A DNA stretch of 64,000 nt from Hydractinia symbiolongicarpus (Eukaryota > Cnidaria > Hydrozoa > Anthoathecata > Hydractiniidae). The stretch covers positions 27,089,501 through 27,153,500 of the forward strand of contig NC_079880.1 in assembly GCF_029227915.1 (NCBI RefSeq), given 5' to 3'. Positions 37,858-52,700 of this stretch are shown one piece after another. How positions within the stretch are numbered: the stretch's first letter is position 1; each line of letters starts with the position of its first letter. Both the position numbers and the translations under genes were made by a program. A model generated the notes under the pieces. It did not search any database. It was not told the origin of the DNA and was given only the letters and a program-made list of their open reading frames with translations.

Positions 37858-38976
37858 AGTGTAATCGCTGATTTCCAACAATCAAGTCAAAGTAAGAAGA
37901 GTGTTAGTTCTTGGAGTCCAGTTGCCTAACTTATCACATTTATAAGGTCACAGGCCAAAGTTAGTTCAATTAAGTCCCACAGTCAATCATTTCATTGTTA
38001 AAAGCGATATAACTTAGTAATATCGGAAAAATGTCGCTAAATACATGTTGGTACGAATATGTGACGCAACCGTTGTAACTCAAACGGACTGATACCGCTA
38101 AAAAGTCATTGAAATGTAGTTTTTGAAACTGTCTCTATTTCTTCAGCGCGCGATAACGGCTAGGATTGGTCCCACAGTAAAAAATGACTTATTTATCTAA
38201 ATTTTTTAATGAAGCGCTTCCACAGCGACCAGTGTAATCGCTGATTTCCAACAACCAAGTCAAAGTAAAAAGAATGTTAGTTCTTGGAGTCCAGTTGGCT
38301 AACTTATCACATTTATAAGGTCACAGGCCAAAGTTAGTTCAATTAAGTCCCACAGTCAATCATTTCATTGTTAAAAGCGATATAACTTAGTAATATCGGA
38401 AAAATGTCACTAAATACATGTTGGTACGAATATGTAACGCAGCCGTTGTATCTCAAACGCATTGATACTGCCACGAAGTCAGTGAGATTTAGTTTTTGAG
38501 AATGCCTCTATTTCTTCAGTGCGTGCTAACGACCAGGATTTGTCCCACAGTAAAAAACGACTTATTTATCTAAATTTTTAAAACAAGCGCTACCACAGAG
38601 CATAGTGTACTCGCTGAATTCCAGCAATCATGTCGAATTATAAAAAATGTTACTCCTTGGAGTCCAATTGGCTCATTTATCGTATTTATAAGGTCACAGA
38701 CCAGAATCAGTTCAATTAAGTCCCACAGTCAATCGTTTCACTGTTAAAAGCGATACAACTTAGTAATATTAGAAAAAAATCACTAAATACATGTTGCTAC
38801 GAATATGTGACGCAACCGTTGTAACTCAAACGGACTGATACCGCTAGAAAGTCATTGGAATGTAGTTTTTGAAACTGTCTCTATTTCTTCAGCGCGCGAT
38901 AAGGGCTAGGATTGGTCCCACAGTAAAAAATGACTTATTTATCTAAATTTTTAAATGAAGCGCTTCCACAGCGCCC
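37858..38976. repeat. 3-mer HOR H7 (1,119 bp), copy 1
   Basis: Anchors 37858, 38231 and 38604 (B). Marks: AAGAGTGTTAGTTCTTG, TTGCCTAACTTATC, CGACCAGGATTTGTCC and AATTATAAAAAATGTTAC. The unit recurs at 38,977 and again, as the first three monomers of an 8-monomer stretch, at 41,962. Confidence 0.88.
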
Positions 38977-39950
38977 AGTGAAATCGCTAATTTCCAACAA
39001 TCAAGTCAAAGTAAGAAGAGTGTTAGTTCTTGTAGTCCAGTTGCCTAACTTATCACATTTATAAGGTCACAGGCCAAAGTTAGTTCAATTAAGTCCCACA
39101 GTCAATCATTTCATTGTTAAAAGCGATATAACTTAGTAATATCGGAAAAATGTCGCTAAATACATGTTGGTACGGATATGTGACGCAACCGTTGTAACTC
39201 AAACGGACTGATACCGCTAAAAAGTCATTGAAATGTAGTTTTTGAAAGTGTCTCTATTTCTTCAGCGCGCGATAACCGCTAGGATTGGTCCCACAGTAAA
39301 AAATGACTTATTTATCTAAATTTTTTATTGAAACGCTTCCACAGCGCCCAGTGTAATCGCTGATTTCCAACAATCAAGTCAAAGTAAAAAGAATGTTAGT
39401 TCTTGGAGTCCAGTTGGCTAACTTATCACATTTATAAGGTCACAGGCCAAAGTTAGTTCAATTAAGTCCCACAGTCAATCATTTCATTGTTAAAAGCGAT
39501 ATAACTTAGTAATATCGGAAAAATGTCACTAAATACATGTTGGTACGAATATGTAACGCAGCCGTTGTATCTCAAACGCATTGATACTGCCACGAAGTCA
39601 GTGAGATTTAGTTTTTGAGAATGCCTCTATTTCTTCAGTGCGTGCTAACGACCAGGATTTGTCCCACAGTAAAAAACGACTTATTTATCTAAATTTTTAA
39701 AACAAGCGCTACCACAGAGCATAGTGTACTCGCTGAATTCCAGCAATCATGTCGAATTATAAAAAATGTTACTCCTTGGAGTCCAATTGGCTCATTTATC
39801 GTATTTATAAGGTCACAGTCCAGAATCAGTTCAATTAAGTCCCACAGTCAATCGTTTCACTGTTAAAAGCGATACAACTTAGTAATATTGGAAAAAAATC
39901 ACTAAATACATGTTGCTACGAATTTGTGACGTAACCGTTGTAACTCAAAG
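38977..39950. repeat. 3-mer HOR H7, copy 2, shortened at its end
   Basis: Anchors 38977, 39350 and 39723 (B). It follows copy 1 at 1,119 bp until about 39,950, where the sequence continues as GTTAGAACGTC instead of GCTAGAAAGTC. Its last monomer is also the first monomer of the 19-mer unit. Confidence 0.86.
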
Positions 39951-42900
39951 GGACTGATACCGTTAGAACGTCATTGAAATGTAGTTTTTGAAACTGTCTC
40001 TATTTCTTCAGCGCGCAATAACGGCTAGGATTGGTCCCACAGTAAAAAATGACTTATTTATCTCAATTTTTAAATGAAGCGCTTCCATAGCGCCCAGTGT
40101 AATCGCTGAGTTCCAACAATCATGTCAAAGTAAGAAGAATGTTATTTCTTGAAGTCTAGCTGGCTCAATTATCACATTGATAAGGTTACAGGCCAAAGTT
40201 AGTTGAATTAAGTCCCACAATCAATCATTTCATTGATGAAATCGATATAACTTAGTAATATCAGAAAAATGTCACTAAATACATGTTGGTACGAATATGT
40301 GACGCAACCGTTGTAACTCAAATGGACTGACACCGTTAGAAAGTCAATGAAATGTAGTATTTAAAACTGTTTCTATTTCTTCAGCGCGCGCTAACGGCTA
40401 GGATTGGTCCCACAGTAGAAACTGAATTTTTTATCTTAATTTTTAAATGAAGCGATACCAGAGCGCCCCGTGTAATCGCTAAGTTTCGACAATCATGTCA
40501 AATTAAGAAGAATGTTATTCCTTGGAGTCCAATTGGCTCATTTATCGCATTTATAAGGTCACAGTCCAGAATCAGTTCAATTAAGTCCCACAGTCAATCG
40601 CTTCACTGTTAAAAGCGATACAACTTAGTAATATCGCAAAAATATCACTAAATACATGTTCGTACGAATATGTGACACAACCGTTGCAACTCAAACGGAC
40701 TGATACCGTTAGAACGTCATTGAAAGGTAGTTCTTGAAACTGTCTCTATTTTTTCAGGGCGCGATAACGGCTAGGATTCGTCCCACAGTAAAAAATGACT
40801 TATTTATCTAAATTTTTAAATGAAGCGCTTCCACAGGGCCCAGTGTAATCACTGAGTTCCAACAATCTTGTCAAAGTAAGAAGAATGTTATCTCTTGGAG
40901 TCCAGTTATCTCACTTATCACATTTATAAGGTCACAGGCCAAAGTTAGTTCAACTAAGTCCCACAGTCAATCATTCCATTGTTAAAAAAGCGATATAACT
41001 TAGTAATATCGGAAAAATGTCACTAAATACATGTTGGTACGAATATGTGATGCGGCCGTTGTATCTCAAACGGCTTGATACCGCCACGAAGTCAATGAGA
41101 TTTAGTTTTTGAGAATGTCTCTATTTCTTCAGTGTGTGCTAACGGCCAGGCTTGGTTCCACAGTAAAAAAAGACTGATTTATCTAAATTTTTAAAAAAAG
41201 CGCTACCACAGAGCATAGTGTACTCGCTGAATTGCAGCAATCATCTCGAATTAAGAAGATTGTTATTCCTTGGAGTCCAATTAACTCATTTATCACATTT
41301 ATCAGGTCACAGTCCAAAGTTAGTTTAATTAAGTCCCACCGTCAATCGTTTCACTGTTAAAAGCGATGCAACCTAGTAATATCAGAAAAATATTGCTAAA
41401 TACATGTTGGTACGAATATGTGACCCAACCGTTGTAACTTAAACGGACTGACACCGTTAGAAAGTCAGTAAAATGTAGTATTTGAAACTGTCTCTATTTC
41501 CTCAGCGCGCGCTAACGGCTAGGATTGGTCCCACAGTGGAAACTGAATTTTTTATCTTAATTTTTAAATGAAGCGCTACCACAGCGCCCAGTGTAACCCC
41601 TGAGTTTCGACAATCATGTCAAATTAAGAAGAATGTTATTTGTTGGAGTCCAGTTGGCTCACTTATTACATTTATAAGGTCACAGTCCAAAGTTAGTTCA
41701 ATTAAGATCCACAGTCAATCGTTTCACTGTTAAAAGCGATATAACTTAGAATTATCGGCAAGATATCACTAAATACATGTTGGTACGAATATGTGACGCA
41801 CCCGGTGTATCTCAAACGGCTTGATACCGCCACGAAATTAATGAGATTTAGTTTTTGAGAATGGTTCTATTTCTTCAGTGCGTGCTAACTGCCAGGATTG
41901 TTCCCACAGTAAAAAAGACTTATTTATCTAAATTCTTGAAAAAAGCGCTACCACAGCGCCCAGTGTAATCGCTGATTTCCAACAATCAAGTCAAAGTAAG
42001 AAGAGTGTTAGTTCTTGGAGTCCAGTTGCCTAACTTATCACATTTATAAGGTCACAGGCCAAAGTTAGTTCAATTAAGTCCCACAGTCAATCATTTCATT
42101 GTTAAAAGCGATAAAACTTAGTAATATCGGAAAAATGTCGCTAAATACATATTGGTACGAATATGTGACGCAACCGTTGTAACTCAAACGGACTGATACC
42201 ACTAAAAAGTCATTGAAATGTAGTTTTTGAAACTGTCTCTATTTCTTCAGCGCGCGATAACGGCTAGGATTGGTCCCCCAGTAAAAAATGACTTATTTAT
42301 CTAAATTTTTTAATGAAGCGCTTCCACAGCGACCAGTGTAATCGCTGATTTCCAACAACCAAGTCAAAGTAAAAAGAATGTTAGTTCTTGGAGTCCAGTT
42401 GGCTAACTTATCACATTTATAAGGTCACAGGCCAAAGTTAGTTCAATTAAGTCCCACAGTCAATCATTTCATTGTTAAAAGCGATATAACTTAGTAATAT
42501 CGGAAAAATGTCACTAAATACATGTTGGTACGAATATGTAACGCAGCCGTTGTATCTCAAACGCATTGATACTGCCACGAAGTCAGTGAGATTTAGTTTT
42601 TGAGAATGCCTCTATTTCTTCAGTGCGTGCTAACGACCAGGATTTGTCCCACCGTAAAAAAAGACTTATTTATCTAAATTTTAAAAACAAGCGCTACCAC
42701 AGAGTAGAGTGTACTTGCTGAATTCCAGCAATCATGTCGAATTATAAAAAATGTTACTCCTTGGAGTCCAATTGGCTCATTTATCGTATTTATAAGGTCA
42801 CAGTCCAGAATCAGTTCAATTAAGTCCCACAGTCAATCGTTTCACTGTTAAAAGCGATACAACTTAGTAATATTGGAAAAAAATCACTAAATACATGTTG

Positions 42901-45900
42901 CTACGAATTTGTGACGCAACCGTTGTAACTCAAAGGGACTGATACCGTTAGAACGTCATTGAAATGTAGTTTTTGAAACTGTCTCTATTTCTTCAGCGCG
43001 CAATAACGGCTAGGATTGGTCCCACAGTAAAAAATGACTTATTTATCTCAATTTTTAAATGAAGCGCTTCCACAGCGCCCAGTGTAATCGCTGAGTTCCA
43101 ACAATCATGTCAAAGTAAGAAGAATGTTATTTCTTGAAGTCTAGCTGCCTCAATTATCACATTTATAAGGTTACAGGCCAAAGTTAGTTGAATTAAGTCC
43201 CTCAATCAATCATTTCATTGATGGAATCGATATAACTTAGTAATATCAGAAAAATGTCACTAAATACATGTTGGTACGAATATGTGACGCAACCGTTGTA
43301 ACTCAAATGGACTGACACCGTTAGAAAGTCAATGAAATGTAGTATTTAAAACTGTCTCTATTTCTTCAGCGCGCGCTAACGGCTAGGATTGGTCCCACAG
43401 TAGAAACTGAATTTTTTATCTTAATTTTTAAATGAAGCGATACCAGAGCGCCCCGTGTAATCGCTAAGTTTCGACAATCATGTCAAATTAAGAAGAATGT
43501 TATTCCTTGGACTCCAATTGGCTCATTTATCGCATTTATAAGGTCACAGTCCAGACTCAGTTCAATTAAGTCCCACAGTCAATCGCTTCACTGTTAAAAG
43601 CGATACAACTTAGTAATATCGCAAAAATATCACTAAATACATGTTCGTACGAATATGTGACACAACCGTTGTAACTCAAACGGACTGATACCGTTAGAAC
43701 GTCATTGAAAGGTAGTTCTTGAAACTGTCTCTATTTTTTCAGGGCGCGATAACGGCTAGGATTGGTCCCACAGTAAAAAATGACTTATTTATCTAAATCT
43801 TTAAATGAAGCGCTTCCACAGGGCCCAGTGTAATCGCTGAGTTCCAACAATCTTGTCAAAGTAAGAAGAATGTTATCTCTTGGAGTCCAGTTATCTCACT
43901 TATCACATTTATAAGGTCACAGGCCAAAGTTAGTTCAACTAAGTCCCACAGTCAATCATTTCATTGTTAAAAGCGATATAACTTAGTAATATCGGAAAAA
44001 TGTCAGTAAATACATGTTGGTACGAATATGTGACGCAGCCGTTGTATCTCAAACGGATGGATACCGCCAGGAAGTCAATGAAATTTAGTTTTTGAGAATG
44101 TCTCTATTTCTTCAGTGCGTGCTAACGGCCAGGATTGGTCCTACAGTAAAAAAAGACTTATTGATTTAAATTTTTAAAAAAAGCGCTACCACAGAGCATA
44201 GTGTACTCGCTGAATTCCCGCAATCATCTAGAATTAAGAAGAATGTGATTCCTTGGAGTCCAATTGGCTCATTTATCGCATTTATAAGGTCACAGTCCAG
44301 AATCAGTTCAGTTAAGTCCCACAGTCAATCGTTTCACTGTTAAAAGCGATGCAACATAGTAATAGCGGAAAAATATCGCTAAATACATGGTGGTACGAAT
44401 ATGTGACGCAACTGTTGTAACTCAAACGGACTGATACCGCTAGAAAGTCATTGAAATGTAGCTTTTGAAACTGTCCCTATTTGTTCAGCGCGCGATAACG
44501 GCTAGGATTGGTCCCACAGTAAAAAATGACTTATTTATCTAAATTTTTAAATGAAGCGCTTTCTCAGCGCCCAGTGTATTCGCTGAGTTCCAGCAATCAT
44601 GTCAAAGTAAGAAGAATATTATTTTTTGGAGTCCCTGTTGGCTCACTTATCACATTTATAAGGTCAAAGGCCAAAGTTAGTTCAACTAAGTCCCACAGTC
44701 AATCATTTCATTGTTAAAAGCGATATAACTTAGTAATATCGGAAAAATGTCAGTAAATACATGTTGGTACGAATATGTGACGCAGCCGTTGTATCTCAAA
44801 GGATGGATACCGCCAGGAAGTCAATGAAATTTAGTTTTTGAGAATGTCTCTATTTCTTCAGTGCGTGCTAACGGCCAGGATTGGTCCTACAGTAAAAAAG
44901 ACTTATAAATTTAAATTTTAAAAAAAAGCGCTACCACAGAGCATAGTGTACTCGCTGAATTCCCGCAATCATCTAGAATTAAGAAGAATGTGATTCCTTG
45001 GAGTCCAATTGGCTCATTTATCGCATTTATAAGGTCACAGTCCAGAATCAGTTCAGTTAAGTCCCACAGTCAATCGTTTTACTGTTAAAAGCGATGCAAC
45101 ATAGTAATATTGGAAAAAAATCACTAAATATATGTTGCTACGAATATGTGACGCAAACGTTGTAACTCAAAGGGACTGATATCGTTAGAACGTCATTGAA
45201 ATGTAGTTTTTGAAACTGTCTCTATTTCTTCAGCGCGCAATAACGGCTAGGATTGGTCCCACAGTAAAAAATGACTTATTTATCTCAATTTTTAAATGAA
45301 GCGCTTCCACAGCGCCCAGTGTAATCGCCTAGTTCCAACAATAATGTCAAAGTAAGAAGAATGTTATTTCTTGAAGTCTAGCTGGCTCAATTATCACATT
45401 TATAAGGTTACAGGCCAAAGTTAGTTCAATTAAGTCCCACAATCAATCATTTCATTGTTAAAATCGATATAACTTAGTAATATCGGAAAAATGTCACTAA
45501 ATACATGTTGGTACGAATATGTGACGCAACTGTTGTAACTCAAACGGATTGACACCGTTAGAAAGTCAGTGAAATGTAGAATTTAAAACTGTCTCTATTT
45601 CTTCAGCTCGTGCTAACGGCTAGGATTGGTCCCACAGTAGAAACTGAATTTTTTATCTTAATTTTTAAATGAAGCGCTACCACAGCGCCCCGTGTATTCG
45701 CTAAGTTTCAACAATCATGTCAAATTAAGAAGAATGTTATTCCTTGGAGTCCAATTGGCTCATTTATCGCATTTATAAGGTCACAGTCCAGAATCAGTTC
45801 AATTAAGTCCCACAGTCAATCGCTTCACTGTTTAAAGCGATACAACTTAGTAATATCGCAAAAATATCACTAAATACATGTTGGTACGAATATGTGACGC

Positions 45901-46788
45901 AACCGTTGTAACTCAAACGGACTGATACCGTTAGAACGTCATTGAAAGGTAGTTCTTGAAACTGTCTCTATTTTTTCAGGCAGCGATAACGGCTAGGATT
46001 GGTCACACAGCAAAAAATGTCTTTTTTATCTAAATTTTTAGATGAAGCGCTTCCACAGGGCCCAGTGTAATCGCTGAGTTCCAACAATCTTGTCAAAGTA
46101 AGAAGAATGTTATCTCTTGGAGTCCAGTTATCTCACTTATCACATTTATAAGGTCACAGGCCAAAGTTAGTTCAACTAAGTCCCACAGTCAATCATTTCA
46201 TTGTTAAAAGCGATATAACTTAGTAATATCGGAAAAATGTCAGTAAATACATGTTGGTACGAATATATGACGCAGCCGTTGTATCTCAAACGGATGGATA
46301 CCGCCAGGAAGTCAATGAAATTTAGTTTTTGAGAATGTCTCTATTTCTTCAGTGCGTGCTAACGGCCAGGATTGGTCCTACAGTAAAAAAAGACTTATTG
46401 ATTTATATTTTTAAAAAACGCCCTACCACAGAGCATAGTGTACTCGCTGAATTCCCGCAATCATCTAGAACTAAGAAGAATGTGATTCCTTGGAGTCCAA
46501 TTGGCACATTTATCGCATTTATAAGGTCACAGTCCAGAATCAGTTCAGTTAAGTCCCACAGTCAATCGTTTCACTGTTAAAAGCGATGCAACATAGTAAT
46601 AGCGGAAAAATATCGCTAAATACATGTTGGTACAAATATGTGACGCAACCGTTGTAACTCAAACGGACTGATACCGCTAGAAAGTCATTGAAATGTAGCT
46701 TTTGAAGCTGTCCCTATTTGTTCAGCGCGCGATAACGGCTAGGATTGGTCCCACAGTAAAAAATGACTTATTTATCTAAATTTTTAAA
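39702..46788. repeat. 19-mer HOR H8 (7,087 bp), copy 1
   Basis: Anchors 39723, 40096, 40469, 40842, 41217, 41590, 41962, 42335, 42708, 43081, 43454, 43827, 44200, 44573, 44945, 45318, 45691, 46064 and 46437. All 19 recur 7,087-7,088 bp downstream. The unit is itself nested: the triplet at 40,096-41,216 is related to 43,081-44,199 and 45,318-46,436, and 38,977-41,216 is related to 41,962-44,199 at offset 2,985. It therefore formed from earlier 3- and 8-monomer repeats before being duplicated as a block. Confidence 0.95.
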
Positions 46789-49700
46789 ACAAGCGCTACC
46801 ACAGAGCAGAGTGTACTTGCTGAATTCCAGCAATCATGTCGAATTATAAAAAATGTTACTCCTTGGAGTCCAATTGGCTCATTTATCGTATTTATAAGGG
46901 CACAGTCCAGAATCAGTTCAATTAAGTCCCACAGTCAATCGTTTCACTGTTAAAAGCGATACAACTTAGTAATATTGGAAAAAAATCACTAAATACATGT
47001 TGCTACGAATTTGTGACGTAACCGTTGTAACTCAAAGGGACTGATACCGTTAGAACGTCATTGAAATGTAGTTTTTGAAACTGTCTCTATTTCTTCAGCG
47101 CGCAATAACGGCTAGGATTGGTTCCACAGTAAAAAATGACTTATTTATCTCAATTTTTAAATGAAGCGCTTCCATAGCGCCCAGTGTAATCGCTGAGTTC
47201 CAACAATCATGTCAAAGTAAGAAGAATGTTATTTCTTGAAGTCTAGCTGGCTCAATTATCACATTTATAAGGTTACAGGCCAAAGTTAGTTGAATTAAGT
47301 CCCACAATCAATCATTTCATTGATGAAATCGATATAACTTAGTAATATCAGAAAAATGTCACTAAATACATGTTGGTACGAATATGTGACGCAACCGTTG
47401 TAACTCAAATGGACTGACACCGTTAGAAAGTCAATGAAATGCAGGATTTAAAACTGTTTCTATTTCTTCAGCGCGCGCTAACGGCTAGGATTGGTCCCAC
47501 AGTAGAAACTGAATTTTTTATCTTAATTTTTAAATGAAGCGATACCAGAGCGCCCCGTGTAATCGCTAAGTTTCGACAATCATGTCAAATTAAGAAGAAT
47601 GTTATTCCTTGGAGTCCAATTGGCTCATTTATCGCATTTATAAGGTCACAGTCCAGAATCAGTTCAATTAAGTCCCACAGTCAATCGCTTCACTGTTAAA
47701 AGCGATACAACTTAGTAATATCGCAAAAATATCACTAAATACATGTTCGTACGAATATGTGACACAACCGTTGCAACTCAAACGGACTGATACCGTTAGA
47801 ACGTCATTGAAAGGTAGTTCTTGAAACTGTCTCTATTTTTTCAGGGCGCGATAACGGCTAGGATTCGTCCCACAGTAAAAAATGACTTATTTATCTAAAT
47901 TTTTAAATGAAGCGCTTCCACAGGGCCCAGTGTAATCACTGAGTTCCAACAATCTTGTCAAAGTAAGAAGAATGTTATCTCTTGGAGTCCAGTTATCTCA
48001 CTTATCACATTTATAAGGTCACAGGCCAAAGTTAGTTCAACTAAGTCCCACAGTCAATCATTCCATTGTTAAAAAAGCGATATAACTTAGTAATATCGGA
48101 AAAATGTCACTAAATACATGTTGGTACGAATATGTGATGCGGCCGTTGTATCTCAAACGGCTTGATACCGCCACGAAGTCAATGAGATTTAGTTTTTGAG
48201 AATGTCTCTATTTCTTCAGTGTGTGCTAACGGCCAGGCTTGGTTCCACAGTAAAAAAAGACTGATTTATCTAAATTTTTAAAAAAAGCGCTACCACAGAG
48301 CATAGTGTACTCGCTGAATTGCAGCAATCATCTCGAATTAAGAAGATTGTTATTCCTTGGAGTCCAATTAACTCATTTATCACATTTATCAGGTCACAGT
48401 CCAAAGTTAGTTTAATTAAGTCCCACCGTCAATCGTTTCACTGTTAAAAGCGATGCAACCTAGTAATATCAGAAAAATATCGCTAAATACATGTTGGTAC
48501 GAATATGTGACCCAACCGTTGTAACTTAAACGGAATGACACCGTTAGAAAGTCAGTAAAATGTAGTATTTGAAACTGTCTCTATTTCCTCAGCGCGCGCT
48601 AACGGCTAGGATTGGTCCCACAGTGGAAACTGAATTTTTTATCTTAATTTTTAAATGAAGCGCTACCACAGCGCCCAGTGTAACCCCTGAGTTTCGACAA
48701 TCATGTCAAATTAAGAAGAATGTTATTTGTTGGAGTCCAGTTGGCTCACTTATTACATTTATAAGGTCACAGTCCAAAGTTAGTTCAATTAAGATCCACA
48801 GTCAATCGTTTCACTGTTAAAAGCGATATAACTTAGAATTATCGGCAAGATATCACTAAATACATGTTGGTACGAATATGTGACGCACCCGGTGTATCTC
48901 AAACGGCTTGATACCGCCACGAAATTAATGAGATTTAGTTTTTGAGAATGGTTCTATTTCTTCAGTGCGTGCTAACTGCCAGGATTGTTCCCACAGTAAA
49001 AAAGACTTATTTATCTAAATTCTTGAAAAAAGCGCTACCACAGCGCCCAGTGTAATCGCTGATTTCCAACAATCAAGTCAAAGTAAGAAGAGTGTTAGTT
49101 CTTGGAGTCCAGTTGCCTAACTTATCACATTTATAAGGTCACAGGCCAAAGTTAGTTCAATTAAGTCCCACAGTCAATCATTTCATTGTTAAAAGCGATA
49201 AAACTTAGTAATATCGGAAAAATGTCGCTAAATACATATTGGTACGAATATGTGACGCAACCGTTGTAACTCAAACGGACTGATACCACTAAAAAGTCAT
49301 TGAAATGTAGTTTTTGAAACTGTCTCTATTTCTTCAGCGCGCGATAACGGCTAGGATTGGTCCCCCAGTAAAAAATGACTTATTTATCTAAATTTTTTAA
49401 TGAAGCGCTTCCACAGCGACCAGTGTAATCGCTGATTTCCAACAACCAAGTCAAAGTAAAAAGAATGTTAGTTCTTGGAGTCCAGTTGGCTAACTTATCA
49501 CATTTATAAGGTCACAGGCCAAAGTTAGTTCAATTAAGTCCCACAGTCAATCATTTCATTGTTAAAAGCGATATAACTTAGTAATATCGGAAAAATGTCA
49601 CTAAATACATGTTGGTACGAATATGTAACGCAGCCGTTGTATCTCAAACGCATTGATACTGCCACGAAGTCAGTGAGATTTAGTTTTTGAGAATGCCTCT

Positions 49701-52700
49701 ATTTCTTCAGTGCGTGCTAACGACCAGGATTTGTCCCACCGTAAAAAAAGACTTATTTATCTAAATTTTAAAAACAAGCGCTACCACAGAGTAGAGTGTA
49801 CTTGCTGAATTCCAGCAATCATGTCGAATTATAAAAAATGTTACTCCTTGGAGTCCAATTGGCTCATTTATCGTATTTATAAGGTCACAGTCCAGAATCA
49901 GTTCAATTAAGTCCCACAGTCAATCGTTTCACTGTTAAAAGCGATACAACTTAGTAATATTGGAAAAAAATCACTAAATACATGTTGCTACGAATTTGTG
50001 ACGCAACCGTTGTAACTCAAAGGGACTGATACCGTTAGAACGTCATTGAAATGTAGTTTTTGAAACTGTCTCTATTTCTTCAGCGCGCAATAACGGCTAG
50101 GATTGGTCCCACAGTAAAAAATGACTTATTTATCTCAATTTTTAAATGAAGCGCTTCCACAGCGCCCAGTGTAATCGCTGAGTTCCAACAATCATGTCAA
50201 AGTAAGAAGAATGTTATTTCTTGAAGTATAGCTGCCTCAATTATCACATTTATAAGGTTACAGGCCAAAGTTAGTTGAATTAAGTCCCTCAATCAATCAT
50301 TTCATTGATGAAATCGATATAACTTAGTAATATCAGAAAAATGTCACTAAATACATGTTGGTACGAATATGTGACGCAACCGTTGTAACTCAAATGGACT
50401 GACACCGTTAGAAAGTCAATGAAATGTAGTATTTAAAACTGTCTCTATTTCTTCAGCGCGCGCTAACGGCTAGGATTGGTCCCACAGTAGAAACTGAATT
50501 TTTTATCTTAATTTTTAAATGAAGCGATACCAGAGCGCCCCGTGTAATCGCTAAGTTTCGACAATCATGTCAAATTAAGAAGAATGTTATTCCTTGGACT
50601 CCAATTGGCTCATTTATCGCATTTATAAGGTCACAGTCCAGAATCAGTTCAATTAAGTCCCACAGTCAATCGCTTCACTGTTAAAAGCGATACAACTTAG
50701 TAATATCGCAAAAATATCACTAAATACATGTTCGTACGAATATGTGACACAACCGTTGTAACTCAAACGGACTGATACCGTTAGAACGTCATTGAAAGGT
50801 AGTTCTTGAAACTGTCTCTATTTTTTCAGGGCGCGATAACGGCTAGGATTGGTCCCACAGTAAAAAATGACTTATTTATCTAAATCTTTAAATGAAGCGC
50901 TTCCACAGGGCCCAGTGTAATCGCTGAGTTCCAACAATCTTGTCAAAGTAAGAAGAATGTTATCTCTTGGAGTCCAGTTATCTCACTTATCACATTTATA
51001 AGGTCACAGGCCAAAGTTAGTTCAACTAAGTCCCACAGTCAATCATTTCATTGTTAAAAGCGATATAACTTAGTAATATCGGAAAAATGTCAGTAAATAC
51101 ATGTTGGTACGAATATGTGACGCAGCCGTTGTATCTCAAACGGATGGATACCGCCAGGAAGTCAATGAAATTTAGTTTTTGAGAATGTCTCTATTTCTTC
51201 AGTGCGTGCTAACGGCCAGGATTGGTCCTACAGTAAAAAAAGACTTATTGATTTAAATTTTTAAAAAAAGCGCTACCACAGAGCATAGTGTACTCGCTGA
51301 ATTCCCGCAATCATCTAGAATTAAGAAGAATGTGATTCCTTGGAGTCCAATTGGCTCATTTATCGCATTTATAAGGTCACAGTCCAGAATCAGTTCAGTT
51401 AAGTCCCACAGTCAATCGTTTCACTGTTAAAAGCGATGCAACATAGTAATAGCGGAAAAATATCGCTAAATACATGGTGGTACGAATATGTGACGCAACT
51501 GTTGTAACTCAAACGGACTGATACCGCTAGAAAGTCATTGAAATGTAGCTTTTGAAACTGTCCCTATTTGTTCAGCGCGCGATAACGGCTAGGATTGGTC
51601 CCACAGTAAAAAATGACTTATTTATCTAAATTTTTAAATGAAGCGCTTTCTCAGCGCCCAGTGTATTCGCTGAGTTCCAGCAATCATGTCAAAGTAAGAA
51701 GAATATTATTTTTTGGAGTCCCTGTTGGCTCACTTATCACATTTATAAGGTCAAAGGCCAAAGTTAGTTCAACTAAGTCCCACAGTCAATCATTTCATTG
51801 TTAAAAGCGATATAACTTAGTAATATCGGAAAAATGTCAGTAAATACATGTTGGTACGAATATGTGACGCAGCCGTTGTATCTCAAAGGATGGATACCGC
51901 CAGGAAGTCAATGAAATTTAGTTTTTGAGAATGTCTCTATTTCTTCAGTGCGTGCTAACGGCCAGGATTGGTCCTACAGTAAAAAAAGACTTATATATTT
52001 AAATTTTAAAAAAAAGCGCTACCACAGAGCATAGTGTACTCGCTGAATTCCCGCAATCATCTAGAATTAAGAAGAATGTGATTCCTTGGAGTCCAATTGG
52101 CTCATTTATCGCATTTATAAGGTCACAGTCCAGAATCAGTTCAGTTAAGTCCCACAGTCAATCGTTTTACTGTTAAAAGCGATGCAACATAGTAATATTG
52201 GAAAAAAATCACTAAATATATGTTGCTACGAATATGTGACGCAAACGTTGTAACTCAAAGGGACTGATACCGTTAGAACGTCATTGAAATGTAGTTTTTG
52301 AAACTGTCTCTATTTCTTCAGCGCGCAATAACGGCTAGGATTGGTCCCACAGTAAAAAATGACTTATTTATCTCAATTTTTAAATGCAGCGCTTCCACAG
52401 CGCCCAGTGTAATCGCCTAGTTCCAACAATAATGTCAAAGTAAGAAGAATGTTATTTCTTGAAGTCTAGCTGGCTCAATTATCACATTTATAAGGTTACA
52501 GGCCAAAGTTAGTTCAATTAAGTCCCACAATCAATCATTTCATTGTTAAAATCGATATAACTTAGTAATATCGGAAAAATGTCACTAAATACATGTTGGT
52601 ACGAATATGTGACGCAACTGTTGTAACTCAAACGGATTGACACCGTTAGAAAGTCAGTGAAATGTAGAATTTAAAACTGTCTCTATTTCTTCAGCTCGTG

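Noticed and set aside
46329-46580. Open frames of 60-93 codons such as 1,594-1,782, 9,648-9,839, 15,782-16,063, 44,526-44,717, 46,329-46,580 and their repeats
   Set aside because: They recur only because the satellite unit recurs, start and end at the same monomer phases, show no coding signature, domain or plausible upstream signal, and are broken in most other monomers.
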